Shown: positions 47,813-59,545 of the stretch, in pieces
Layout of the letters: each line of letters begins with the position of its first letter
How positions within the stretch are numbered: the first letter of the stretch is position 1
Source of the DNA: Mytilus galloprovincialis
Lineage: Eukaryota; Mollusca; Bivalvia; Mytilida; Mytilidae
NCBI RefSeq assembly: GCF_965363235.1
Contig: NC_134851.1
Coordinates: forward strand, 56,176,833 to 56,240,832
Length of the DNA stretch: 64,000 bases
Direction of reading: 5' to 3'
The notes under the pieces: generated by a model
The model's database searches: none
What the model was told of the DNA's origin: nothing
The model's input: only the letters and a program-made list of their open reading frames with translations
Position numbers and translations under genes: made by a program

Positions 47813-49328
47813 TTTAATGTTATTTATCATTAAATATTTTGCTGTTTACTGGTAAAATCATTGAAAAGAAAGAAAAGCGTCTGTTTTGAAATGACTTCTT
47901 TCAGGTTGTAAAATGCTATTTTAAATTTAGCCTTTTCTAAAAAGAAATTTCTCACTGTATAACCATGAAACAAAATTTTGCACAGAAGCAGTGACTGCAA
48001 GGAAAATTAGATAATCAAACAATTATCGTGACTAAAAAATAGTACGTTCTTTTGCTTACTTTATATTGTGTCTTATTCCGGGACGAAAAAAAAAGGATAT
48101 ATAAAATTGCCGATACTGAAACAACCAACTCAAACAACAAATGTATGTTAAACAGTTAAAATAATAAATACAAAATATGATTGAAAATTAAAAAGCAATT
48201 AAAAGGGTAATATGACGGGGGTCGTATACGGTGCAGGACATGCTTACCTTTCCGGAGCACCTGATTTCACTATCGGTTTTTAATGGAGTACGTTGTTGTT
48301 TCTTACTTATTATTTATAACTTAATGTATATGTCCTTTGATTTTGTGAGTCTTCGTTTACTTCTTGGTTTTGATTGTTATTGTCTTAAAATTGTGCGAGG
48401 CTGTTTTAGTACAAACAATATTGTTTCTTATTAATATCCCGGTCTAATTGCTTGGTCCTAGATAAAGCTGTTTTTATATTTTGATGTATTTAGTCACAAA
48501 AAAAATGATCAACTACTTTTATCATGTTTCTAAACGCTTTCTGACCTCAAAGAAGTTGAATTTGATATTTTGTTTCATCTGTTCATATATCCCTATTTAG
48601 CTTTGGGATATTTCAATGTGCTCCTACCGATCAATGAACTAACAGTGTAGACACATTATTAAGTAAATCAAAATTTCAATTCAAATGTTTATTTGACACT
48701 CACGATTTTATGGTTAAAAATATCACAAATCAGAGTAAAACAGCTGTCACATTAATATGAAACGGATGCCTTATACAGGAATAGCACACGTCTTTTAATC
48801 AAATATATACACGAACAGGTATAGCCCTGTCAACAGTAACACAATATATTATGGGTAAACAGTTTCCAAGTACATTAAGCCCTACAAAATAGCAACCATG
48901 GAAAATAACACAAATAAAATTTTGTAAATCAAAACCTATTTTTCATAATACATGTAATAGACAGAATTACTGTTTTCAAATGTGCCCTCATTTCAAGCCT
49001 TTGGTGTAGTTTATTGCGTCTAAAATAGTATTATTGATCGACTTATATGGGTCCTTTTAAAAAAATGTAGAATTATAAATTTGCCAAATTGATTTAAAGT
49101 TACTAATTCAAACAACTCTCGTCATAGGCAAATTAAAACAAAATAATCAGTACTCAGTAATCATTGCCTCAAAAAATTGCTTATCAAGCGTTATAGAAAT
49201 AACCACCAGTAATTAGTTCTATCATGTTTCTTTTTTGTCTATGATTATACCGACAGCAGAATTGCATCTGAAAATGCTTAACTGCAAAAATTAAGACGTT
49301 TTAACCTATAGATGAATTCAAACTACGA
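47813..49328. repeat. Segmental duplication, copy 1
   Basis: It aligns with 50176-51843 in the same order and direction. Shared blocks include tacgttcttttgcttact, taattgcttggtcctag, gtgctcctaccgatcaatga, gtaacacaatatatt and gcagaattgcatctgaaaat. No coding content is seen. It carries one insertion (48209-48388) absent from copy 2. Confidence 0.75.
48209..48388 (+). mobile_element. Family A tail inserted in duplication copy 1
   Basis: From gggggtcgtatacggtgcag through cctttccggagcacctgatt to gattgttattgtctt, the tail variant also found at 17247-17400. Flanking sequence is continuous in copy 2 near 50590, so this is an insertion. Confidence 0.65.
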
Positions 49329-50175
49329 ATTATAACACAAATAGGTGAAGAACGTTATGATTAAATCATTTTTAAAATCATCGGTTAAAAACGTTAAAAA
49401 AAACAGAACTCAAAATGCTTCCATGCAGTGAAAAAAGCAAGTTAAATTTCAAATCTACTTTTATTAGATATGACACTTTTTATAATTATAGCTTTACCCA
49501 CTACAACTAATGTTTGTGCTATTTTCATATTTCTTGAGTGGTGTGAGAAAATTATTTCTCCTCATTAGTGAAAGATCTGTACTCGGCAAATGATTTGTCA
49601 AAATTTTATTATGACGTCAAATTGTCTGTGTTTCTTCTGAAATTCTTATTGTGACGTCATGAAAAAATGTGATCTTGTCTGATGACGTCAACTATAAGGA
49701 ACATAACTTCTTAAAATCAGATTCCATAACTATAACTTTTGCGTTAAGATATTTCTCCACTCTCATCAGTAAAGTTTAAATTATCTAAATAATTAAATCT
49801 AACTGTCTCGAGTAGCAAATATCGTAACGCACTTGTTTCCATAGTGAAATCAATATTTCTTAACTCAAGACAGATACAATTTTTAAATCTTAAACCGAGA
49901 ACCGGTTTAGGAATATGTTTCTTTAATGATTCTTAGAATATATGCAACCTTAATCATTCTCCTAAAAGATCTGCAAAAACTATGTGTTCTGTGTACAATG
50001 TATATGACAACGATTTGTTTTGTAAAATCACAACCAGGGACTAAATGAAAGTTAAACTCATGACAGAATTCGGAAAAACAAATCGTACGTTACTAACATG
50101 TTAAACTCACAAGCAGGTCAAGAAAATGAATGCTATCCTATTTTTGTTTTATTTAGGTTTTTTCTTTTTTTCAGA
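49329..50175. other. Spacer between duplication copies, no gene seen
   Basis: AT-rich. Three gatgacgtca- or tgacgtca-like words occur at 49610-49700, within an otherwise unremarkable sequence. Confidence 0.4.
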
Positions 50176-51843
50176 TTAATTTATGATTACAATATTTTAC
50201 TGTTAATTCGGAAAAGCATTGAAAATAACGAAACCTGTCTGTTTTGAAATGCTTGTTTTTCAGATTTTAGAATGCTATTTTTGATTAAGTTATTTCTATC
50301 GTAACCATGAAGCATATTTTTTCACAGATTCTGTGACTGCACGGAAAGTCAGATTAATATCAACAATATTAACAATATTAAAAATATAAGTGACTAAAAA
50401 AAATATCAGTTCATATATATCATTTCAGTACGTTCTTTTGCTTACTTCAAATTTTGTCTGATTCCAGGGCCAAAAAAAAAAAAATACTGAAGATCAATTA
50501 AATTGCCTAACATCAAATTAACAATTAACAATTAAAAAAATAATAAATACAAGAAAGGATTGAAAATTAAAAAGCAATTAAAAAGGCTATTCAAAATCAT
50601 GCAAGGCTGTTTAAGTACAAACAATTTTGTTTCTTATTGATATGCCGATCTAATTGCTTGGTCCTAGTTTTTTTTTATATTTTGACGTATTAAGTTACAG
50701 AAAAAGGAAGCAACTAGTTTAATCATGTTTCTAAGCGCTTTCCGACCTCAAGGAAGTTAAATTTGGTATTTTGTATGTTCTGTTCAAATATCCTTATTTA
50801 GATTCGGGACATTTCAATGTGCCCCTACCGATCAATGAACTTACAGTGTACACACAGTATTTAGTAAATTTACATTACAATTCAAAGGTTTGAATATTGA
50901 CACTTTATAGTTAATAATGTCACAAATCTGAAAAACCAACTGCCATATTTGATATGAAACAGATGCCTTATACCAGACTAGCACCCTTTTAAATCATATA
51001 TATGCAATAACAGATGTTGCCATGCCAATAGTATCACAATATATGTTGGGTAAACAGTTCCCAAGTACACTAATCCCTTCACAATAGCACCCATGAAAAA
51101 TAACAAAAAACATGTTTGTCAATCAAAACTTATCTATTATAATATAAAGAATAAATGTTTTTAAAAGTATTCTCATTTCAAACATTTAGAGTAGTTTATT
51201 TCATCTAAAATTATATATTGGTCGACCTATATGGTTTTTTTTTTTTAATAAATGTAGAATTTTAAAATTGTAAAATAAGTTAAAGTTACTTATTCAAACA
51301 ACCCTCGTCACAAGCAAATCAAAACGAATAGGACATCATATAAAAAGATGCAATCTTGAAAATGTCATACAATAATATAATAAAACATTTTTGATAGGTG
51401 GTGCACTATTTTGTCTCTCCTGTTATCATGTTCCGAAGATATTTAGGGCCATTTAAAGCTTGTTTTTCTAACTCAATAAGATGGATTTCAAGTATATAAA
51501 CTTCTATATATTTGAATTCGGTAAAATGATAGATATTTGTCATTTTGTACTGAAAAATGTCTCTATACATTGGTTTTCAAAGGTTATAAAAACCACCATT
51601 AGTAATGCAAGTATAAGATAGTGCATCATTTATTTTATCTTCGATTTAACCCAAAAGCAACTAGTTCCCTCAAATTTTGGTTTACTTTTGTCTTTATGTT
51701 ATTGGCAAAAGGACTTGACATTAGTGATATGTTAGTATATCCGGTTTCCGTTTTGTCTATCCTGATATCGATAGCAGAATTACATCTGAAAATCCTTAAC
51801 TGCAAAGATAAAGACGTTTTTACCTGCAGATAGATTCAAACAT
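50176..51843. repeat. Segmental duplication, copy 2
   Basis: Diverged partner of 47813-49328, lacking the family A insertion but with some 300 extra bases around 51340-51600. Divergence by eye is considerable, so the duplication is old. Confidence 0.75.
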
Positions 51844-52011
51844 TTCATTGTGGTAACAACTATATCTAATTATAAACGCTTTCTGCGTTATATTGTCTAT
51901 CATGTTACTGTAACCATATAAGCTGAAGTAACAAAATGGACATATCAAGACAGATCAATATCTTTATTTATGAATGTTGATGTGAAATAACGACTCCCTC
52001 TGATGAATAAA

Positions 52012-52233
52012 TACTGTAAACCAACTTATTTTCGCGGATACTTTATTTCGCATTTTACCCTTTCTTGACCACTTCTCGGCTATTTAATTTCGTAATTTTC
52101 TGATTACTTGATGACGTTTAACAAGGAAAGATCAAATTTTTAACATATTCGCGACGATTTATATTCGCGTTATTTTTCTACTCTCGAATATCGCGAAAAT
52201 AAATCGCTCGCGAAAATAAGTTGGTTTATAGTA
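52012..52233. mobile_element. 222-bp MITE with 24-bp inverted ends
   Basis: The ends TACTGTAAACCAACTTATTT and AAATAAGTTGGTTTATAGTA are inverted repeats with one mismatch, extending into cgcg. The inside is rich in ttcgcg and cgcgaa words. Consistent with TA target sites. Its length equals the MITE at 27078-27299 but the termini differ. Confidence 0.75.
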
Positions 52234-52899
52234 ATTTTTTGTTGCAATTTGGGATACCATCACGTTACTGCAACATTTTACAAGTAAAACACTGGTGGTG
52301 TTGTTTATAGATATGTTGGTGGAAGCATAGACATGACTAAAGGGAAACTACTTCTTTCACTTAATGTCATAAGCTTGTTTTATTAAATGTTTAGGTTGCT
52401 TTGCACTTTTGAAATCAATACTGACTAGTTCAATAATAGATGGGAGTACAATTTAATTGAATTAAGTCGCGGTAACAGAATAGACATGGACTTCGTGTAC
52501 GCTAATTGAGTTTATTTTGTGTCAAAAAACATAACATAGAATAATAAAGAAGCTGCTATTTTTCGTCTCAGTTATAAAATAACATACTTGAAAATTCCCT
52601 TTTCTAGATATCAAGGCAATCCGAAAATAAGGAACAGATCATTAAAAATATGTTACTCTGACACTGTACGCACAAAAAATTCGCAGTATTTGGATTTAAA
52701 TATATTTCAATCTTATTAGATTATCTCTAAATCGTTTTTATAAGTTATGTTCACATATTCCTGAAACTTTCATTTAAACACTAACAACTGCATTTTTCTT
52801 TTTAAAAATAAATTCTTAAGCAAAAGTGTACTGAAAATTCAGCATTTCTTTAAAAATTCATCTATCATATGTTAATAAATTTCCTGCTGTTAAAACTTT
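52234..52899. other. No gene seen
   Basis: AT-rich spacer without assignable content. Confidence 0.4.
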
Positions 52900-53110
52900 A
52901 TTTTTCGAACAACTAAGGATTTTTTTATCCCAGGAATCGATTACCTTGGTCGTATTTGACACATGTTTTTTAAATTTTGGTTCCTCAATGTTGTCAAATT
53001 TATACTTATTGGCTTTAAAACCATTTTGATCTGAGCGTCACTGATGAGTCTTATGTAGACGAAACGCGCGTATGGCGTATTAAATCATAATCCTTGTATA
53101 TTTGATAACT
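52900..53110 (-). repeat. Repeat D copy, reversed
   Basis: gtcactgatgagtcttatgt, agacgaaacgcgcgtatggc and taatccttgtatatttgata are the reversed 5' half of family D with its core intact. Confidence 0.65.
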
Positions 53111-53494
53111 AATTATTCAAGTACAGACAGGGTATAAACTGTGCTGTTCCAGGGTTAGGGTCTTCTTATTCCTGAGCCGAAGGCCTCAGCGGGTAATTTC
53201 ACGTTATATAGTCTGCCTAAACAATGAATTACACATACATTACGAATTATCCCTGATTTAATGTTTTTAGATATTCGTTAAGTATTCACCATGCTTAACG
53301 AAAATTATAAAAGTTTCTTTCGATCATTCGTGAAAGATTTAGTAATTTGTTGTGAAAAAAATTCGTTTGTGGATGCAATAGTTTGTCTCAACACTTTAAG
53401 GCACAAATTAAGTTCTTAATGTGTAAATCGCCAAATTTTGAATGAAAAACGTATTATTCACAGATACACGTCAGTATTTTCCCTCTGTGCTGTG

Positions 53495-53627
53495 CTGTTT
53501 AGTGTCTTTAAATATCAGCTGTATGTGTACGAGGCTAGGAAACAAGGTGTATGCGAGCTTTTAGTGAGCTACTACACCTGTTTCGAGCCGAGTACAAATA
53601 CAGCTGATATTTAAAGACACTAAACAG
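53495..53627. repeat. 133-bp palindrome with 30-bp perfect outer arms
   Basis: The outer arms begin ctgtttagtgtctttaaata and end tatttaaagacactaaacag. The inner arms are imperfect (gaggctaggaaacaaggtgt against acacctgtttcgagcc). The loop is about 20 bases. It could fold as a long hairpin in DNA or RNA. Origin as a foldback element is possible. Confidence 0.75.
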
Positions 53628-54581
53628 TTATTGTCTTTATCCTGCAATTAATAATGTATATTATTTGTGTTTTGAAAGACACAAAAACACATGTTTTGCA
53701 TTTATTTTTGCTTTGAAATCCTTTGAGGCCCGTGTAGTAATACGATGCAGTGATCACACATTCAGCCGAAGACGGGTTCGCAAAAACGAATTTTGAATGG
53801 TCAACAATAATTCATCAATCAAGATGAATAATTACCGATTTGAACACAACAACTAAATTCAACAGCAAACATAAATAGCAAAACATTGTCCAATTTGAAA
53901 CAGGAGTGTACAAGTTGTCCTACGCTTCAGACTTGACATCCATTAAACATGCATGCTGAAATTGACATGGTTGTTTTTGTTACACAATCATACACATTCA
54001 AGTTTTGAAATCGATAGTTGTCATCGTAGAAAAGGCTGCTGTTCATGTGTATATGTTATCAGAAAATTGGTGTGATTCCTATTGCTCTAAAGAAATATTT
54101 GAAAACAGACAGAACGTTTAAAAGTAATCCTTAATTCGAAATTAATACGTGATTGGAATGCGATTGCAATACACATTCTAAGGTCACGGAGGTTCATTCA
54201 ATACTCAGTCCGGCAGTGGGTGGAGCTTTGAAGCGATATCTGTATAGTATACAGATACAGAATAGCGACATCTGTAGGCCTGTATCTGTATAGTAGAACA
54301 CCAAATTGCAGGATAACTATAAATAAATGTATCTTGTCTTTTTATAAAATTTATGCTAACATTTCTTTATCATTTTGAGGACTCACAGGAATATTAGTTT
54401 TTTACTAAATTGTCCTCTTGAAATAAAGTTTGTTTATATTATTTATTTAACCACTGTGAGAACTCTCAGATCTGTACCAAGTGGTTTTTATTTGTTGTTT
54501 TGATGTACACGTTCCCGGCAACGACCACTCTGTGTTTTTAGATATATTTCTATTTGTATCCATCGGATGAGTTAATATAAA
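53628..54581. other. No gene seen; 21-bp palindrome at 54237-54257
   Basis: tatctgtata g tatacagata is a near-perfect palindrome and part of it recurs at about 54280. Nothing else is assignable. Confidence 0.4.
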
Positions 54582-55015
54582 AAAGAAGATGTGGTATGAT
54601 TGCCAATGAGACAACAGGCTTTTTCGACTGATTTATGTAGTTCGTTGTTATGTCGTTCTGATACACCACTGTCCAAGTTTAAGGGAAGGTTGGGAGATCT
54701 CTAACATATTGAACCCCGCCATATTCTGTATGTGTGTGTCTGTCTAAAGTCAGAAACCTGTAATTCAGTGATTGTCGTGTGTTGCTGTGTTACAAATTTA
54801 ATTTTGTTTATTATACATGCTACATTCGTACACAAAAAAAGCCGTTAGATTTCTTGTTTAAATTTTATTTTACAATTGTCATTTCGAGGCCTTTTAATAG
54901 CTGACTAAGCCATTTGGGATTTGTCGTTATTGAAGGCCATACCGTGACCTATAGTTATCAATGTCTGAGTCATTTGGTCTCATGTGAATGGTTGTCTTAT
55001 TCGCAATCACATCCC
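54582..55015 (+). repeat. Family C copy with an inverted C 3' fragment at its head
   Basis: 54582-54625 is a reversed C end (gatgtggtatgattgccaat). The plus-strand C follows directly from ttcgactgatttatgtagtt to cgcaatcacatccctttt. Either two insertions or an inversion during insertion. Confidence 0.6.
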
Positions 55016-55358
55016 TTTTTCACGTTTATAAACTTCTAATTTGTAGTAGCTATTTATTAAGAGCTGTCACCAAAATAAATCATTAATGAAAGAACACTTC
55101 ATTCAAAACAAAAGACAACATATTGGCACCATTCTATATGCTAACAACAATTTTGTAATTTTAAACTTAAGTTTTATCCTTAAATTATAAAAAAATCCTC
55201 ATGATGTATCAAACAATTTTACCAGAGATATAACAAGTATTTAATTGTCAGGTCAATATTTATTTATATTGGGGACATGAGTTTTAGTAAGTGTAGGTTA
55301 ATTTAGATGTCAATTTGTGTAAAACCTTCCATCTTTAGATACCAAAAGAATATAATAT

Positions 55359-55510
55359 TGATACCAGTTAATAATATTTTAGAAAATACCGGAAAAGGTT
55401 GGTCCCTTATAGAGATGGTGACCAAGAGATTTTTTTTATTGATACCAGTTAATAATATTTTAGAAAATACCGGAAAAGGTTGATACTTATAGAGATGGTG
55501 ACCAAGAGAG
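55359..55510. repeat. 81-bp tandem duplication, two copies
   Basis: gataccagttaataatattt starts at 55360 and 55441 and both copies run to atagagatggtgaccaagag. Nearly identical, so recent. Confidence 0.75.
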
Positions 55511-55590
55511 GCGAAAGATACCAAAGGAACATTCAAACTCATAGATCAAAAATAAACTGACAACGCCATAGCTAAAAATGAAAAACAGGC
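55505..55590 (-). mobile_element. Family A tail fragment
   Basis: gaggcgaaagataccaaagg to gctaaaaatgaaaaacaggc is the 3' end of the Penelope-like tail, abutting the 81-bp duplication. Confidence 0.6.
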
Positions 55591-56644
55591 AATAAAAACA
55601 GTCATTCTCCATTTATTCTGTATACCTTACAACAATATTATGTTCATATACCTGTTTACATGATTGTATATTGCAGCTTTTTGTACCATGTTATTGTTGT
55701 TTAATTTAAAAAAATAATTGTATTCAACACCTCACAGCGCTTTACTACTGTTGCCTTATATATTCACTCCTTATGTTATTGATTTTGAATTTACAATGAA
55801 TCAATTAGCAAATTTATTCGTTCATATGTTTTTTGATTGAGTTAGGCCATTTCAATTGCTATTTTATGGTGCGTCTTTCTATAATGTGATGTGACATAAT
55901 TGTTTCAGATGAAGGTGAAGGTTAGTACATATTAGAATATTTAAGTCCGCTGCATTTGTTTGCACCTGATGTTCAGAAGTTATCTTTTGATGATATGGTT
56001 TATAAGTGCTTCTCATTTCTCGTGTTTCATGTTTTTATATAAATTACACCGTTGGTTATTCGTCTGACTGGTTTTACACTAGCCATTAACGAAGCCCTTG
56101 ATAGCTTGCTGTTTGATGTTAGCCAAAGAGCCGTGTTGAAGACCGTTCTTTGACCTATAAGGGTTTACTTTTACAAATTTGGATAGAGAGTTGTTTCATT
56201 GACACTTAAACCATATCTGTAACAATAGTTCTTAGGTGCTCCAGAAGGGTCATGAGGGTTAGCACATCCTGGTGTATATGTGGCTTCCGTCGTGTTGATC
56301 ATAATATTACAAACCCGGTAAATAGTCTTATTCAGCAGGTAACATTCGTGAAAAATAAACGAGATTGTAGTAACGATATATCCGATATCATCTGTGAAAC
56401 GGATATTCCATAACGGTCAACTCATCATGATAAAGTCCGTAAAATTAAATAAGGAATGATTTCAACTTCATTATTTGGAACTCTTGTATTAAAAGTTTGA
56501 TTTTGAGCAGCAACCCTTAAAACAGGAAATTTTTAAAGGAAATACAAAAATGTTGTTAACCGTGCCCGGAAATTTAAAACTGATACATGTAAACTTGTAG
56601 CTCCGTTAAATAAACTTATTCTAAAAGGTTATCTATTCAATAAA

Positions 56645-56760
56645 GGCAACAGAAGTAAACCGCTGTTCAAAACTCATAAATCTATGGACAAAAAACAAAA
56701 TCGGGGTAACAAACTAAAACTGAGGGAAACGCATCAAATATTAGAGGAGAACAATATGAG
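56645..56760 (-). repeat. Family B fragment inside the split RT element
   Basis: ataaaggcaacagaagtaaa, cgctgttcaaaactcataaa and gaaacgcatcaaatatta match reversed B. Confidence 0.55.
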
Positions 56761-57139
56761 AATAAGATCATTTAATATTGTTTTTATTGGTATAAACATT
56801 GATTTTGTAATCAGTAAATTAAAAGCCAACTAAATATTACTAGTATGTTATATACATATACTAGTACATATTCATGGATCTACAATCTGTCGATACCTGT
56901 AACTTGGCGTTGCACAAGGTCATGTTTTTCTCTGGCTGTTTATGACGTCTTTACACTAAATCCATTGGATGTTGGATGTGCACGGATTGATAGTTTAGTC
57001 TTAGATGCATGATTTTTATTAGTTGTTAGTGGCTTTGAACTAGTTGTCAGATAACTGCGAGTACTCTCATATCTGTTCATTGTGTCTTTTTGTGTCGGGA
57101 TGTATAAGTACCCGGCCACGTACCTCCACTTGTATTTTT

Positions 57140-57545
57140 GTCCATCTGATGAGTTAAACCTTTTTCAACTGATTTTTATAGTTCGTTTTTATGTTGTACT
57201 GTTATACCACTGTCCCAGGTTAGGGGAGGGTTGGGATCCCGCTAACATGTTTAACCCCGCCACATTATTTATGTATGTGCCTGTTCCAAGTCAGGAGCCT
57301 GTATTTCAGTGGTTGTCGTTTGTTTATGTGTTACATATTTGTTTTTCATTTATTTTTTTACATAAAAACAGCCGTTAGTTTTCTCGTTTAAATTGTTTTA
57401 CATTGTCATATCGGGGCCTTTTATAGCGGTATGGGCTTTGCTCATTGTTGAAGGCCGTACGTTGACCTATAGTTAATGTATGTTGCATTTTGGTCTTTTG
57501 TGGATAGTTGTCTCATTGGCAATCATACCACATCTTCTTTTTTAT
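57140..57545 (+). repeat. Dispersed repeat family C, reference copy
   Basis: The best-preserved C copy of the window: gttaaacctttttcaactga, taggggagggttgggatccc, ccccgccacattatttatg, agtggttgtcgtttgtttat, cggggccttttatagcgg, gaaggccgtacgttgaccta and a cataccacatcttctttttt end. The T-rich 3' end fits a retroposed origin, but no tRNA-like promoter was recognised. Confidence 0.7.
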
Positions 57546-57950
57546 AAGCCCTTCGTACAATTAGAAGACATATACTCCATATGCAGGTGCTGCTGGAATG
57601 GTGCTACATCGAAATGGAAAGTTAACAATTGGAAAACTGAAATCATCTCTTTTGTCTTAAAGTTTTGTTTTCTACCAACTTTCATTTTCAATTTCTTAGT
57701 GAAAGTCAAGATATGTGGCCGATTTAACTGTATCTAGTATGTCCTTTATTTCTAATTCGATTGAATAGATGCGTTCATCATAGTCAACAAATTTTGAATT
57801 ATTTAGTGAGAAAACATCATCTATATAGCGAAAAGTAAAGTTTAATGAACTTGCTAACTACTATTCCTTTTTTCTTAGAAGTTCCTGTATGAAGTCAGCC
57901 TCATAAGAATAAAGGAACAAGTCGGCAAGAAGAGTGGCACAGAACTATTA

Positions 57951-58339
57951 TGAAAAAGAAGAAATTGACACTTCTTAATTCTGTTGACAAATTGTAAGAC
58001 ACCCTAAAAATATATCGACATCAAGTTTTGTAATTATAAACTGCGTTGCTTCTTATGTTTTCCAAACATTAGTCTTGAGCTAGAACAAGGTAGGTACAAA
58101 TAAACCTGATAAAACGGTCAATCTAAATAACATAAAAAAACATATTGCCATTTTGTAATAATTGGCAACTTACGTTTTAGTAACCATAGACTTACATGAC
58201 TTATAAAGCCCTCAGTTTGGGTAAAAAAATATGAAAAATACACAATATTAATGCAAGTACTTATGTACTTATATGGAGTTATTTTCCTTCAATATGATAG
58301 GTTTGTCCTTGGAGGATCCATCCAGATTTATTCTAAGTT
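57951..58339. other. No gene seen
   Basis: AT-rich spacer. Confidence 0.4.
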
Positions 58340-58575
58340 TTAAAGAAATGTGAAGGCCGTACAATGAACTTTAGTTGTAAATGTCTGTGTCATTGTTTTT
58401 GTTGTGCCTTCTGTACTATTATTTGTCTGTTTTTTTTTTTTTTAATTTTTAGAAGTGGCGTTGTCAGTTTATTTTCGATCTATGAGTTTGACTGTCCATC
58501 TGGTATCTTTCGTGCCTCTTTTGGTCTCTTGGGAAGTGTTTTCTTATTAACAATCATACCACATCTTCTTCTTTA
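58340..58575 (+). repeat. Family C copy interrupted by a family A tail
   Basis: C sequence (gtgaaggccgtacaatgaac ... tctgtgtcatt) is interrupted at about 58396 by an A tail reading gttgtgccttctgtactatt to ctttcgtgcctctttt (58523). C resumes with ggtctcttgggaagtg and ends cataccacatcttcttct. This is a nested insertion. Confidence 0.65.
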
Positions 58576-58683
58576 TATTGATTAATTTATTTCAATGAAA
58601 AAAGAATGGAAAAATGTTTACATCTTAAATTAAATATAAAATTTAATTAAATTTATTAGTGATATCTTTTGTCGGAAAATATC

Positions 58684-58960
58684 GGTAAATAGTCTAATTC
58701 GGTAGGTCACATTTATGAAAGGGAAGGGGATTGTAGTTACGACGTAAGGATATAAGTTGTCAATAGAACGTAATTTTATGTGAATGGCATACAAGTGAAA
58801 GCTTTAGCCTGCTATACAACTAGGTTAAATCCACAAGAGCAAATATTTGTATTAAGTCAGGAATATGACAGTTGTTATCAATTCGTTTGCTATCTTTGCG
58901 CATTTGATTTTTTCTTTAGATTTGGTACTTTCAGTATGAATATTCCCCGGAGTTTAAAAT
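58684..58960. repeat. Family A fragment abutting a repeat E copy
   Basis: 58684-58751 is almost identical to 27600-27667 (ggtaaatagtctaattcggt and onward). From 58752 a plus-strand E copy runs (gcatacaagtgaaagcttta, gtcaggaatatgacagttgt). The 94-codon frame across E is not a gene. Confidence 0.6.
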
Positions 58961-59204
58961 TTGCACAGAGAGCAAGTGGTAAATACCTTGTTAACGTTTT
59001 TGGGTCGTTTAAATGTTATGCATTATATTTGGTAATTGAAATACTACAAAATCAAGGTTTTTGAAGGTATTTTTCATCCTATGGTTTCTTATATCTGTGC
59101 AATTGCCTTACTTTGCTGGTGAGGGAAAATGTGGAGAGATAAGTAGTTCCTGTTCTGTTTCCATTGACTATTTTGTTTTGAAATAACAACAAAAAAATAG
59201 TTTA

Positions 59205-59545
59205 AACTGAGAATGGAATCAGGGAATATCTCAAAGGAACAACAACCCAGAAAAAACAGAAAAAAAACAGCCCAAGGCAACCAATTGGTCTTTAACACAA
59301 CGAAAAATCCTGCATCCGGAGACGAGATTTAGTTGATCCATAATTACAAATATTGTATTGTGAACTATTTGTCTAAGCATCAATAGAGTTCATTGTTTTT
59401 TCGGTTTTGCAAAATTAATGTAATAATGTTTTTGATAAACTGAGTTTAAAATTGAGAATGGAAATGGGGAATGTGCCAAAGAGACAACAACCCGACCATA
59501 GAAAAATAAACAACAGCAGAAGGTCACCAATAGGTCTTGACTCTT
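59205..59545 (-). repeat. Two copies of a short dispersed repeat
   Basis: gagaatggaatcagggaata and gagaatggaaatggggaatg each lead into acaacaacccg or acaacaaccca and a caccaata/caaccaatt ggtct end, at about 59205-59300 and 59445-59545. A related block lies reversed at 7085-7143. Confidence 0.55.

Larger units (their letters stand above)
56228..57950 (-). mobile_element. Penelope-like RT element split by a 1-kb insertion
   Basis: 56228-56558 matches the tail and the end of the reverse transcriptase region of the 27.4-28.1 kb copy. 57550-57950 resumes where the first part stops and continues upstream in that copy's order. The intervening 990 bases hold a reversed B copy and a forward C copy. 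The element is broken, with several breaks besides the insertion. Confidence 0.65.

Noticed and set aside
49610-49700. Cluster of tgacgtca-like CRE words as a promoter
   Set aside because: No TATA box, donor site or exon follows on either strand, so the words alone do not support a promoter.
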